DNA from: CAVSWT01 sp963775245
GTDB lineage: Bacteria > Bacteroidota > Ignavibacteria > Ignavibacteriales > Ignavibacteriaceae
Length of the DNA: 64,000 nt
Direction of reading: 5' to 3'
Assembly: GCA_963775245.1 (NCBI GenBank)
Contig: CAVZID010000026.1
Span: forward strand, 1-64,000
Position numbers and translations under genes: made by a program. Under the pieces are notes generated by a model. That model was not told the DNA's origin, searched no databases, and saw only the letters and a list, made by a program, of their open reading frames with translations. The stretch's first letter is position 1. Every line of letters starts with the position of its first letter. This document shows, one piece after another, positions 37,399 to 47,063 of the stretch.

Positions 37399-40057
37399 TT
37401 AATTTAAATTTTCTAAAATTTCTTTCAGCTTTACTAAATTATTTTGCCAGTCTTTTTGTTTTGTTCTTTCTCTTTCTACAACATCTGGTGAAGCGTTATT
37501 TACAAATTTTTCATTTGCTAATTTTTTATTTATTCCTACTAATGCGCCTTCAAGTCTTATAATTTCTTTTTGAAGCCTGCCCTTTTCAACATCAAGGTCA
37601 ATTAATCCCGCAAGCGGAACAAATATTTCAACATCTTTAACTACTGCTGAAGCACACGCTTTCGGCTTTGTTAAATTTTTATCAACTGTAATTTTATCAA
37701 CCTTTGCAAGCTTCTTTATGTAATCTATTTGATGTGGAGCTACATCCGAAGATTTAAATAAAACATCAACTGTCTTGGAAGGCGGGATATTCATTTCCCC
37801 ACGAATATTTCTTATTCCTGTAATTATATCCTGTACAAACTCCATCTCTTTTTCGGCTGCGGAATTAATTTTATTTTCATCTACTTCAGGATATGCTGAA
37901 GTTGAAATACTTTCACCTTCTTTTCTTGCCTCAATTAAATGCCAGAGTTCTTCCGTTACAAACGGCATGAAAGGATGAACAATCTTTAATAAGTCTTCAA
38001 ATAATCCTAAAGCTCTTGTTAGCACAGCAGATTTTATTTCTTCATTATCAGCGTATAATTTATTTTTTGATAGCTCGATGTACCAGTCGCAGAAATCATT
38101 CCATACATAAGTGTAAATAATTTTAGATGCATTATTAATCTCAAACTTTTCCATCGCTTGATTTAATTGAAGCAATACCTGGTTGAATCGAGAGATTATC
38201 CATTTGTCTGCAAAGTCCAAATGTTTGTCAGCTAATTCTTTTTTAACGGGGATATTTTCTGTGTTGAGTAATAAGTATCTTCCCGCATTCCAAATTTTAT
38301 TAGCAAAATTTCTTCCAAGTTCACATTTCTCGGAGCTAAACAAAACATCCTGCCCAAGCGGTGCAAGATAAATTACTGTAAAGCGCAATGCATCAGCACC
38401 ATAATCTTTAATTACATCAAGCGGGTCGGGAGAATTGCCGAGAGACTTGCTCATCTTTCTTCCCTGCATATCGCGAATGATGCTTGTGAAATAAACATGT
38501 TTAAACGGAATATCATTTTTGAAATGCATTCCTGCCATAATCATTCGTGCAACCCAGAAGAAAATTATATCTGGCGCGGTTACAAGTGTATCTGTTGGAT
38601 AATAATATTTTTGTTCTTCTTCGGTTTTAAAAACATCGTAAGCCCATAACCAGCTTGAAGCCCATGTATCAAGTACATCTTCATCCTGCCTCAAATTTGT
38701 TGAACCGCAGTGTGGGCATTTTTCTGGAGGTGTAACAGAAACAATCGGGTTTCTACATTCAAGATTACAATGGTCATCGCCAACACAATACCAAACCGGA
38801 ATTTGATGTCCCCACCAAAGCTGGCGAGATATGCACCAGTCAGTTATATTGTTCATCCAATGATCATAAGTTTTTACCCAGTGATCAGGAAAAAATTTTA
38901 TCTTTCCTTCATTAACAACTTGCAATGCCGGTTTAGATAAATCATCCATCTTCATAAACCATTGTTCGGAAAGATATGGCTCAATCGGTACGCCGCCTCT
39001 TTCAGAATAACCGACTTTGTTTTGATAGTCTTCAACATTTTCAAGCAAGCCGTATTCTTCAAATCTTGCTACAACTTTTTTTCTTACTTCATATCTATCC
39101 ATCCCTCTAAAATCTTCTGGGACATTGTTGTTAGTTGAAGCATCGTCATTAAAAATATTTATAGTCTCAAGATTATGCCGTTTACCCATTTCATAATCAT
39201 TTACATCATGTGCGGGAGTTACTTTTACTGCGCCTGTTCCGAATTCTTTTTCTACATATTCATCAGCAAAGATTGGAATTTCTCTTTCAACAATTGGAAG
39301 TATAACTTTTTTGCCGATTAAGTCTTTATATCTTTCATCAGTTGGATTAACAGCAATTCCGGTATCGCCGAGCATTGTTTCCGGGCGGGTTGTAGCAACC
39401 GTTATAAATTTATCAGAACCAATAACAGGATATTTAAAATACCAAAGCTTTCCGTTTACTACTTTAAAATTCACTTCTTCATCGGAGATTGCGGATTTAG
39501 AAGCCGGGTCCCAATTTACCATTCTGTATCCGCGATAAATTTTTCCTTCATTATAAAGAGCGACAAATGTTTCAATTACTTTTTTATAGTAATCATCATC
39601 CATCGTAAATCGTTCTCTATCCCAGTCACAGCTTACACCAAGCTTCTTTAACTGCTGGATAATTATTCCGCCATACTTTTCTTTCCACTCCCAGCAATGC
39701 TTTAGAAATTCTTCCCTGCCGATTTTGTATTTATCTATTCCATTATCTTTTAAGAAGTTTAAAACTTTAGTTTCTGTAGCTATCGATGCATGGTCGGTTC
39801 CGGGAACCCAGCAGGCATTATATCCTTGCATTCTTTTTGTTCGAATAAAAATATCTTGAAGTGAATTATTTAGAATATGCCCCATGGTTAAGACTGCCGG
39901 TAATATTCGGCGGAGGAATTACAATTGAATAAGAAGTTTTCGATTCATCAATTTCGGAATGAAAAATATTATGTTTCAGCCAATATGAATACCATTTATC
40001 TTCAACCGAAGATGGGTCATACGCTTTTGGAATTTCTTTGTTTTGAACGTTAGACAT
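37399..40057 (-). CDS. valS: Valine-tRNA ligase (frameshift near the HIGH motif)
   Basis: Class I aminoacyl-tRNA synthetase that charges tRNA-Val, essential. The main frame from 39885 has WVPGTDHASIATE, the editing domain, the zinc CxxC sets (CVGDDHCNLECRN, CPHCGSTN), GRKMSKSLGNSPDP, the anticodon domain and the C-terminal coiled coil. The N-terminus (AYDPSSVEDKWYSYWLKH, PPPNITGSL) is in another frame starting at ATG 40057. The switch is near 39890: deleting one base after GTCTT joins NITGSL to TMGHILNNSL, the HIGH-type motif. The joined protein is about 885 residues, full length. Because valS is essential, a sequencing or assembly error is most likely. Confidence 0.92.
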
Positions 40058-40159
40058 TTTTTCTCTTATTATCTTTTTAATTTTTGAAATGTAAATATAA
40101 TTATTTTTCCCCAAGATTATGAGGGCGGCATTTATACCGTGGTGTGCGACAATTTTGTT

Positions 40160-40192
40160 CTCTCGTTCCCAAACAGAGTTTGGGAACGAGAG
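40160..40192. repeat. 15-bp perfect palindrome, CTCTCGTTCCCAAAC family
   Basis: Arms 40160-40174 and 40178-40192 match perfectly, loop AGA. It lies in the gap between valS and vapC. No T run follows on either strand. The sequence is unlike the other hairpins here, so it is a separate element. Confidence 0.7.
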
Positions 40193-40227
40193 TAATTCGG
40201 AAGTAGATGGGGAGGAATTAGCTTGCT

Positions 40228-40620
40228 CTATATTATTACTTTAAGTCCAAGATATTTTTCTAATGGTTCAAAGTCTTTGTCGTTATGAAGAAGTTTCAAA
40301 TCATTTTCAATACAGAAAGTTCCAATGATTATATCGACCGTTTTTCTTATCGTAATCCCTTTCTTTCTTAAAAACCTATAGTTTTTTGCGGATAGGACAG
40401 CTAATTCTTTATTTAATAAACTAAAGCATTCAAATGCATTCATCATTTGTTTAGTTTTTTCAAATTGATTGTCGTTTCTTATTCCTTGCAGCACTTCCAC
40501 TAAAATATAATCTGCAATGCAAACATCACCCGTAATAAGCAGTTCATCAAATTTTTCAGTTCCAAGATTTATCTTATTATTTAGAAAGTCTATAAAAATT
40601 GAGCTGTCTACCATTACCAT
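40228..40620 (-). CDS. vapC: VapC-like PIN-domain toxin
   Basis: A 130-residue PIN-domain ribonuclease, the toxin of a type II toxin-antitoxin pair. Conserved acidic positions are seen in VDSSIFIDFLN (Asp5), the VEVLQG glutamate, TVDIIIGTF, and HNDKDFEPL. Family members cleave tRNA or rRNA in the absence of antitoxin. Its start overlaps the end of the antitoxin gene by seven bases. Confidence 0.9.
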   Translation of the reverse strand: MVMVDSSIFIDFLNNKINLGTEKFDELLITGDVCIADYILVEVLQGIRNDNQFEKTKQMMNAFECFSLLNKELAVLSAKNYRFLRKKGITIRKTVDIIIGTFCIENDLKLLHNDKDFEPLEKYLGLKVII

Positions 40621-40811
40621 TTGCCGGCTCTCATTTCATCAAGATTACCTTCCCATTTAATCTTACCTCGAAGCTTGCGAAATTCTCTCTGTTTATTAAT
40701 TCGAATGAAATTTTTAAGTGCTTCCTCTATGGTCTTTTTTTTTGTCTTAATTCCAGATAATCTTTGTGCCTCTTCCATTAGCTTTTCATCAATTACAATA
40801 TTTGTACGCAT
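40614..40811 (-). CDS. vapB: VapB-family antitoxin
   Basis: A 65-residue antitoxin (MRTNIVIDEKLMEEAQRLSG, then TIEEALKNFIR) of the VapB family, N-terminal DNA-binding ribbon-helix-helix-like part and C-terminal toxin-binding tail. The open frame reaches 40856, but ATG 40811 has an AAGGAATG site and matches the family start. It neutralises VapC and should repress its own operon. Confidence 0.88.
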   Translation of the reverse strand: MRTNIVIDEKLMEEAQRLSGIKTKKKTIEEALKNFIRINKQREFRKLRGKIKWEGNLDEMRAGKW

Positions 40812-40972
40812 TTTTACATTCCTTTTCTTAGTGTATAATTTGATATAAATATACACATAAGAATAATTTTGTGCAATTGGTCTATTATTTTTATAGATGC
40901 TAAACTAATTCTTCTTTAGTATTAGAAACAATTTCGGATTTAAAGTGTGTGTATTAATATTTGACGCCCGTT

Positions 40973-41623
40973 TTACTCAACTTTGTAAATATAATTAGGA
41001 ATTTTAATCTGCACTTTGCCGTTATAAATTCCTTCCAAATCACTTTGCTGGTCGCCTATAGTTGCCTGAATTTGATAACCCTTTTTTTCAAGTTCCTGCC
41101 TGACTTTTGATTTATATTTTAATGCAGATAAATCATATTCATCTGGAGCCCGGGTAATCAGAGTATCATAGTTTAAAAATCCTTCTGCTCTTAAATTTAT
41201 TGCCGTTGCTTCATGCTGAGTATCTTTTCTGCCGGTAAGAAAAACTATTTTAGCTTTTTTAGCTAAAACAAATTTATAAAGTGACAGCATATGAGGAACG
41301 GCTTTACACCGAATTTCGGAAATCCATTCATCCCACTCCTGTTTGTTATAACAGAAATCATCTTTTTTCATAACCTTATAATTTGAAAGTACTGTCTCGT
41401 CAACATCAAAAACTACAGTTGTGCTGTCGTTATATTTTATTCCGCTTAATTCAGATTTAGCGCTTTCAACAACCGAATTCATCTCTTCTGCATAGCCGCC
41501 GTTTTCATAATAATTAATAATTTGTTTTTTTACATCTACAAGATTTGGCGGAGCATAACAAGACGATAGTAATAATAGAAGGACAATGAATAATTTGGAA
41601 ATTAGTGGAAAATTAATCTTCAT
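40973..41623 (-). CDS. HAD-superfamily acid phosphatase, lipoprotein
   Basis: A 216-residue class IIIB-type HAD phosphatase of the plant-VSP/e(P4) group. A lipobox is present (LLLLLSSC, cleavage before Cys22 or so), so it is a probable lipoprotein. HAD motif I is VFDVDETVLSN, motif II FLTGRKD, motif IV GDQQSDL. Its start overlaps the stop of the esterase gene by four bases, suggesting one operon. Substrate unknown. Confidence 0.88.
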   Translation of the reverse strand: MKINFPLISKLFIVLLLLLSSCYAPPNLVDVKKQIINYYENGGYAEEMNSVVESAKSELSGIKYNDSTTVVFDVDETVLSNYKVMKKDDFCYNKQEWDEWISEIRCKAVPHMLSLYKFVLAKKAKIVFLTGRKDTQHEATAINLRAEGFLNYDTLITRAPDEYDLSALKYKSKVRQELEKKGYQIQATIGDQQSDLEGIYNGKVQIKIPNYIYKVE

Positions 41624-42438
41624 TTTTTAATTCCAAATAAAAATAAAAGAGGACGCTCCAATCTTTCAGCCCAGGCATTTTCTGTATGCTTGGCACCAGG
41701 GGCATAATAATAATCAATATCAGTACCTATAATAAAACCTTTCTCACTTAAAGCACAAAACATTTTTTGTCCCCGCGGCAGGCCGTCTTCTCCGTGGTCA
41801 ATATAAATTTTAATTTTCTTTTTTTCGCCTATAAAATCTTTAACCATCTTGATTGCTTTTTCATCATCGTAATAAAAAGAACTTGATAGGCACGCAGCTT
41901 TACTAAAAATCCCGGGATATTTCCAGGCGGCTAAAAAAGAAATTAATCCTCCCATGGACGAACCCATAATAGCTGTATCATCTTTCCCGGTTTTAGTTCT
42001 ATAATTAGAATTTATGAATGGCATTAATTCTTCAATAATAAATTTTAAATAGTTATTTCCTTTTACCGAATCGCTGTATTCCTCAAGCCTATTCGGTGTA
42101 TTATAAATTCCAACTATAATTATTTCTTCGAGTTTTACGGTTTTAATTAATTCTGTTGCTGTTTCATCCACCCGCCAATCCATTCCTGCGAATGAAGTTT
42201 TGGGATTTAATATATTTTGTCCATCGTGCATATATAGTACAGGAAATATTCTTTCTGAATCATCTTTATAACTTGGCGGCAGCCAGACGATTATATCTCT
42301 TCTGTTTTGAAGGAATTCCGATTTGAAATTTTTATGATAATGTACATCACCGACAATTTTAATTTTACCAATTCTTTTTTTTCTCTTTGTTCCATTTTTA
42401 ATTTTATCTACAATAACTTTGTTCAAAGATTTTTCCAT
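41620..42438 (-). CDS. Esterase-D/Fes-like alpha/beta hydrolase
   Basis: A 272-residue alpha/beta hydrolase of the putative-esterase family (PF00756). VWLPPSYKDDSERIFPVLYMHDGQN is the usual N-terminal block, the nucleophile is in GSSMGG, the acid in IDHGEDG and the histidine in APGAKHTENAW. No signal peptide. It is translationally coupled to the acid phosphatase lipoprotein gene. The natural substrate cannot be inferred; members include siderophore and acetyl esterases. Confidence 0.85.
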   Translation of the reverse strand: MEKSLNKVIVDKIKNGTKRKKRIGKIKIVGDVHYHKNFKSEFLQNRRDIIVWLPPSYKDDSERIFPVLYMHDGQNILNPKTSFAGMDWRVDETATELIKTVKLEEIIIVGIYNTPNRLEEYSDSVKGNNYLKFIIEELMPFINSNYRTKTGKDDTAIMGSSMGGLISFLAAWKYPGIFSKAACLSSSFYYDDEKAIKMVKDFIGEKKKIKIYIDHGEDGLPRGQKMFCALSEKGFIIGTDIDYYYAPGAKHTENAWAERLERPLLFLFGIKK

Positions 42439-42582
42439 TCATTCCCAATTAAAGTTTTAGATTTTTTTTAAATTTTAACTTAAAGCTAATGTTATTTTAA
42501 CATTCAAATCAAGTTAAGTCCAGTGCTGTTGCTTAGAGATTATTTTGTTTAGCTTTCCACAATAATATTTAAAAAAATAATC

Positions 42583-43371
42583 ATGAAAAAATATTTTGAT
42601 GCAAACAAAAAACTTTGGGATAAAGCAACTTCAATTAATGCAAAATCCAAATTTTATTCAGTCGAAAAATTCAAGCAAGGAAAATCTTCTTTAAATTATG
42701 TTGAACTTGAAGCTCTTGGAAATGTAAAAGGAAAATCAATTTTACATCTTCAATGTCATTTCGGGCAGGACACTCTTTCACTTGCCATGCTGGGAGCCAA
42801 AGTTACAGGAGTTGACTTTTCTACCGAAGCAATATTGCTTGCAAATAAATTAAAAATAGAACTGAAGCTGAATGCCGATTTTATTTGCTGCAATATATAT
42901 GACCTAAAAAAATATTTAAACAAAAAATTTGATATCGTATATACATCTTACGGGGTAATTGGCTGGCTGCCGGATTTAAGTAAATGGGCAGATATCATTT
43001 CTTCTTTCCTAAAACCAAGCGGAATGTTTTTTATGGTTGAATTTCATCCCTTCATCTGGATGTTTGATAATAAAATTGAAAAAATGAAATATCCTTATTT
43101 CAATTCAGGTGTCATTAAAGAAAAAATAAAAGGAATCTATTCCGACCGTAATACTAACATTGAAGCTGTTGAATACGGCTGGAACCATGCTTTAAGTGAA
43201 GTATTTTCTTCATTAACTGGTAACGGACTTCAAATTAATGAATTCAAAGAATACCCATTTTCATTTTACAATTGTTTCCCAAACATGATTAAAGGAAAAG
43301 ACGGCTATTTTAGAATTAAACACTTGAAAAACTATTTCCCTCTAATGTACTCAATAAAAGCGGTGAAATAA
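42583..43371 (+). CDS. Class I SAM-dependent methyltransferase
   Basis: A 262-residue methyltransferase. Motif I is ILHLQCHFGQDTLSLAMLGAKVTGVDFS, with the acidic end at Asp, and later FDIVYTSYGVIGWL and FFMVEFHPF. The substrate is unknown. No operon partner is close; DUF1015 lies 90 bases away. Confidence 0.88.
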   Translation: MKKYFDANKKLWDKATSINAKSKFYSVEKFKQGKSSLNYVELEALGNVKGKSILHLQCHFGQDTLSLAMLGAKVTGVDFSTEAILLANKLKIELKLNADFICCNIYDLKKYLNKKFDIVYTSYGVIGWLPDLSKWADIISSFLKPSGMFFMVEFHPFIWMFDNKIEKMKYPYFNSGVIKEKIKGIYSDRNTNIEAVEYGWNHALSEVFSSLTGNGLQINEFKEYPFSFYNCFPNMIKGKDGYFRIKHLKNYFPLMYSIKAVK

Positions 43372-43460
43372 TCCTAAGAAGTTGTAATAAAAATGGATTA
43401 TTGTTCATATTTTTTTGATTTTAGTTGTGCGATTTTTTTTCATTTTTCCAGAGATATAAT

Positions 43461-44708
43461 ATGGCAATAATAAAACCGTTCAAAGCATTAAGGCCCACCA
43501 AAGAATCAGCACAATTGGTAGCAAGTGTTCCTTATGATGTAATTAATAGAAGTGAAGCAAAAGAATTAGCGGGTGAAAATAATTTGAGCTTTTTGAAAGT
43601 ATCGAGAGCAGAAATAGAATTTGATGAGTCAGTTAATCCCTATTCAAAAGAAATATATCAAAAAGCAAAAGAGAATTTAAATCTTCTTAAAAAAGAAGCT
43701 CCTTTATTAATTGATGATTCTTCACATTTTTATCTTTACAGATTAATAATGGATGGGCGTTCTCAAATAGGTTTAGCAGCTACTTTTTCAGTAGATGATT
43801 ATGATAACGATGTAATATTAAAACATGAAAAGACACGTAAAGAAAAAGAAGACGATAGAACAAATCATATTGTAACCACCGAAGCTCAAACTGGCCCGGT
43901 GTTCTTAACTTATAAAGGAATTGATACAGTTAATAATATTGTAGATAAAACAGTAGCAAATGAAAAACCTATTTATGATTTAACTTCTGAAGATGGAATT
44001 CAGCATACGATTTGGATTTTACCTGATGAGCATAACAAGGCTATAATTGATGAAATAGCAAAAACAAAAAATCTTTATATAGCTGACGGGCATCATCGTG
44101 CCGCAAGCGCAAGCCGTGCCAGAAAAGTAAAACTAGATTCAAATCCCAAGCATAATGGTACTGAAGAATATAATTTCTTTTTAGCTGTTTTATTTCCTGC
44201 TGAACAATTAAAAATTCTTCCTTACAACAGAGTTGTGTTCAGCTTAATTGGGAACAGTAAGGATGATTTTCTGAATAAAGTTAGTGAGAAATTTTCTATT
44301 GAAAAAAGCTCAATCAATGAACCGAAAGAAAGAAAATCTTTCTGCATGTATTTAGATAGCGAATGGTATTCATTAAAAGCAAGAGATTCAATTTTAGCAA
44401 GCAATAGTTTATCTAAATCAGTAGCAGAAACTTTGGATGTAAGCATTCTTCAAGATTTTTTACTTAATCCTATTTTAGGAATTGACGACCCAAGAACAAA
44501 TAAAAATATTGACTTTGTTGGAGGAATAAGAGGCACAAAAGAATTAGAAAAGCTTGTTAACAGCGGTAAAGCAGTTGTCGCATTTTCGCTTTACCCGGTT
44601 TCGGTTCAGGACTTAATGAACATTTCGGATGCAGGTGAAATTATGCCTCCGAAATCCACATGGTTTGAACCAAAATTAAGAGACGGATTATTAATACATT
44701 TAATATAA
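43461..44708 (+). CDS. DUF1015-family protein
   Basis: A 415-residue protein of the DUF1015 family, recognisable by MAIIKPFKALRP and IADGHHRAAS. The DGHHR motif recalls the ParB/SerK-type fold, and the gene sits directly before serC. That pairing occurs often in this phylum and suggests a role tied to serine metabolism, which is inference. The open frame extends to 43425, but ATG 43461 starts the family's typical N-terminus. Confidence 0.85.
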   Translation: MAIIKPFKALRPTKESAQLVASVPYDVINRSEAKELAGENNLSFLKVSRAEIEFDESVNPYSKEIYQKAKENLNLLKKEAPLLIDDSSHFYLYRLIMDGRSQIGLAATFSVDDYDNDVILKHEKTRKEKEDDRTNHIVTTEAQTGPVFLTYKGIDTVNNIVDKTVANEKPIYDLTSEDGIQHTIWILPDEHNKAIIDEIAKTKNLYIADGHHRAASASRARKVKLDSNPKHNGTEEYNFFLAVLFPAEQLKILPYNRVVFSLIGNSKDDFLNKVSEKFSIEKSSINEPKERKSFCMYLDSEWYSLKARDSILASNSLSKSVAETLDVSILQDFLLNPILGIDDPRTNKNIDFVGGIRGTKELEKLVNSGKAVVAFSLYPVSVQDLMNISDAGEIMPPKSTWFEPKLRDGLLIHLI

Positions 44709-44811
44709 ATGTTGAAAGTAGAAACTATACCACTTAGGCACTATGAGCGCAAAGGTTCACAAAGCAGAAATAAAAATAATTTTTAACTAAATAAGAATAA
44801 GGGTTACTAAT

Positions 44812-45900
44812 ATGGAAAAAAGAATATATAATTTTAGTGCAGGCCCGGCTATCTTACCGGAAGATGTTTTAAAAGAGGCTCAAGAAAATTTATTTGCATT
44901 GCCAGGTGTTGGAATGTCAATCTTAGAAATTAGTCACAGATCAAAAGCGTTTGACAAAATTATTGCTGATGCTAAAGATGGTATTAAATCACTTTTAGAC
45001 ATAAGTGATGATTATGAAATTTTATTTTTACAGGGCGGCGCAAGCTTACAGTTTTCTATGGCAGCTTTAAATTTAATGCCTCCTAAAAATAAAGCTAATT
45101 ATATAATTACAGGAAGCTGGTCTAAAAAAGCTTTAAAAGAAGCAAAGCGTGTTGGGACAGTTAACATTGCCGCAACAACCGAAGAAGCAAAGTTTAACCA
45201 TGTTCCAAAACAAAGCGAATTAAAGCTTGACCCTGATGCATCGTATGTTCATTTCACTTCAAACAATACAATTTACGGAACACAATTTCAGACTGAACCA
45301 GAAGTTGGAAATGTACCATTAGTCTGCGATGCTTCATCGGATATACTTCACAAGAAAATCGATGTAAAAAAATATGGTGTGATATATGCCGGGGCGCAAA
45401 AAAATATGGGCCCATCAGGTGTGACTTTAGTTATAATTAGAAAAGATTTGGTTGATAGAAGCTCCGATAGTCTTCATACCATGTTAAGTTATAAAACGCA
45501 CGTTGAAGGTAAGTCATTATTCAACACGCCAAACACATTTGGAATTTATATTATCAGTTTGGTAACAAAATGGCTTAAGAACAACGGCGGGCTTGATGCA
45601 ATGTATAAAACAAATAAAGAGAAAGCTGAAATGCTTTACAAATGCATTGATGAGAGCAACGGATTCTATAAAGGCCATGCTGAAAAAGAAAGCCGTTCAT
45701 TAATGAATGTAACTTTTAATCTTTCAACTGATGAATTAGAAAAGAAATTAATTGCAGAAGCTACTGCAGCAGGATTCGATGGAGTGAAGGGACACCGTTC
45801 GGTTGGCGGTTTAAGAGCATCTATTTACAATGCTTTCCCTAAAAAAGGAGTTGAAGATTTGGTTTCATTTATGAAAGATTTTCAATCGAAAAATTCCTAA
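44812..45900 (+). CDS. serC: Phosphoserine aminotransferase SerC
   Basis: PLP enzyme of serine biosynthesis, 362 residues, full length. It opens with RIYNFSAGPAILP, and the PLP-binding lysine is in YAGAQKNMGPSG. GVKGHRSVGGLRASIYNA near the C-terminus is the usual substrate-binding block. Between it and DUF1015 there is a 103-base gap with repeat-like words. serA is not present in the window. Confidence 0.95.
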   Translation: MEKRIYNFSAGPAILPEDVLKEAQENLFALPGVGMSILEISHRSKAFDKIIADAKDGIKSLLDISDDYEILFLQGGASLQFSMAALNLMPPKNKANYIITGSWSKKALKEAKRVGTVNIAATTEEAKFNHVPKQSELKLDPDASYVHFTSNNTIYGTQFQTEPEVGNVPLVCDASSDILHKKIDVKKYGVIYAGAQKNMGPSGVTLVIIRKDLVDRSSDSLHTMLSYKTHVEGKSLFNTPNTFGIYIISLVTKWLKNNGGLDAMYKTNKEKAEMLYKCIDESNGFYKGHAEKESRSLMNVTFNLSTDELEKKLIAEATAAGFDGVKGHRSVGGLRASIYNAFPKKGVEDLVSFMKDFQSKNS

Positions 45901-45920
45901 ACACATTCTAAGAGGAAGCT

Positions 45921-46346
45921 ATGAAATATTTATTAATTTCTTCTTTGATATTTTTAATTGTGTTTTCTTCCTGTTCAAAAAAGGAAGAAACAAAATTGGA
46001 AGCATTCAGCCCGGAAGCGTTTGCTTACGATGTTGGTAATAAATTTGAAGTAAATGCTTCAACAAGGGTAAAAGGATTTCACCAAAAAGAAGAGAATAAA
46101 AAATTCAAAGCTTCCTTAGCTTTTGATATTGATATTGTGAAACCAAATGGTGATACGGTTAAATCAATGATAACAAGAGTTGAAGATAAAATTAATGATG
46201 AGAAGATGACAGACGTTCCATTGGAAATTCAATTCAATCTTGATTCAACTTACGCATTAGGTAAGTACAAATTAATTTTTGAAATTAAAGATGTAAACTC
46301 AGACGGGAAGGCATCATCTTCGGCAAGTTTTGATTTGAGTGAATAA
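45921..46346 (+). CDS. Small lipoprotein
   Basis: A 141-residue secreted lipoprotein (lipobox IFLIVFSSC), with a single beta-rich domain (FEVNASTRVKGFHQKEENKKF, YKLIFEIKDV). No family recognised. It follows serC by 20 bases and is closed by the hairpin at 46349-46379, so it may share the serC transcript. Confidence 0.75.
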   Translation: MKYLLISSLIFLIVFSSCSKKEETKLEAFSPEAFAYDVGNKFEVNASTRVKGFHQKEENKKFKASLAFDIDIVKPNGDTVKSMITRVEDKINDEKMTDVPLEIQFNLDSTYALGKYKLIFEIKDVNSDGKASSSASFDLSE

Positions 46347-46348
46347 AA

Positions 46349-46379
46349 AAAAGCTGCCATAAATAATATGGCAGCTTTT
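46349..46379. terminator. Bidirectional rho-independent terminator
   Basis: Stem AAAAGCTGCCAT/ATGGCAGCTTTT (46349-46360, 46368-46379) with loop AAATAAT. It serves the lipoprotein gene (plus) and probably also DUF2203 (minus). Confidence 0.8.
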
Positions 46380-46400
46380 AAACTTTCCAAATAAAGCAAA

Positions 46401-46778
46401 TTAAAAATATTTTTCGGGGATTGGTTTTCTACTGCTATAGCCTTCATCCATCCCATGATAATATCTTATTTCTTCTTCATCGGTTTTCCAGCATAAATAA
46501 ACTTCTTTGCCGTCAATGAAAGAGGGAAAATCAACAAGGCCAATTGTAAAATTCCAGTCTTTATAATAACAACCGATTTCTTCAAGCTCATTCATAAAGT
46601 GATTAACGTCTTCAGCCATTTTTTTTACAATCGGATTTTCTTCGACATTTCCTTCATAGTCTTCGGCAATTAATCTCATTTCCCTCGTAGTGTTAAGAAT
46701 ATCCTTAACTATTTTTTTTACTAACGGTAATGTTTTATTTGCTTCAATAGGAGCAAAAAATTTGGTTTCTGTAGTCAT
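46401..46778 (-). CDS. DUF2203-family protein
   Basis: A 125-residue protein of the DUF2203 family: KFFAPIEANKTLPLVKKIV, NHFMNELEEIGC, then LVDFPSFIDGKEVYLCWKTDEEEIRYYH. Function unknown. Monocistronic, with the bidirectional terminator beyond its stop. Confidence 0.85.
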   Translation of the reverse strand: MTTETKFFAPIEANKTLPLVKKIVKDILNTTREMRLIAEDYEGNVEENPIVKKMAEDVNHFMNELEEIGCYYKDWNFTIGLVDFPSFIDGKEVYLCWKTDEEEIRYYHGMDEGYSSRKPIPEKYF

Positions 46779-47063
46779 TTTCTTTTTCTTTCAGATTATT
46801 GAAACTTAAATTCGCAATATGAATTTATCTCAATATTTTCTCTCTACTATAAATTTAATTCTACTCTGGTTAAGATATAAATTTAATTTTGACTATTCAA
46901 CTCACTTATATTAAATGTGTAAATATGCCGCTAAACAGTTTAATTTCGGAGTGTTAAAATATATAAACTTGTTGTGATATTAGATTTTTAAGTAATTTTC
47001 AAAGAAACAATTTAAAAGATTGAGGGTCTAAATTAAATAATTAAATATTTTCATTCTTCAAGT

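Noticed and set aside
44709..44811. Possible riboswitch ahead of serC
   Set aside because: Only repeat-like words (CTTAGGCACTATGAGCGCAA) and no convincing paired structure.
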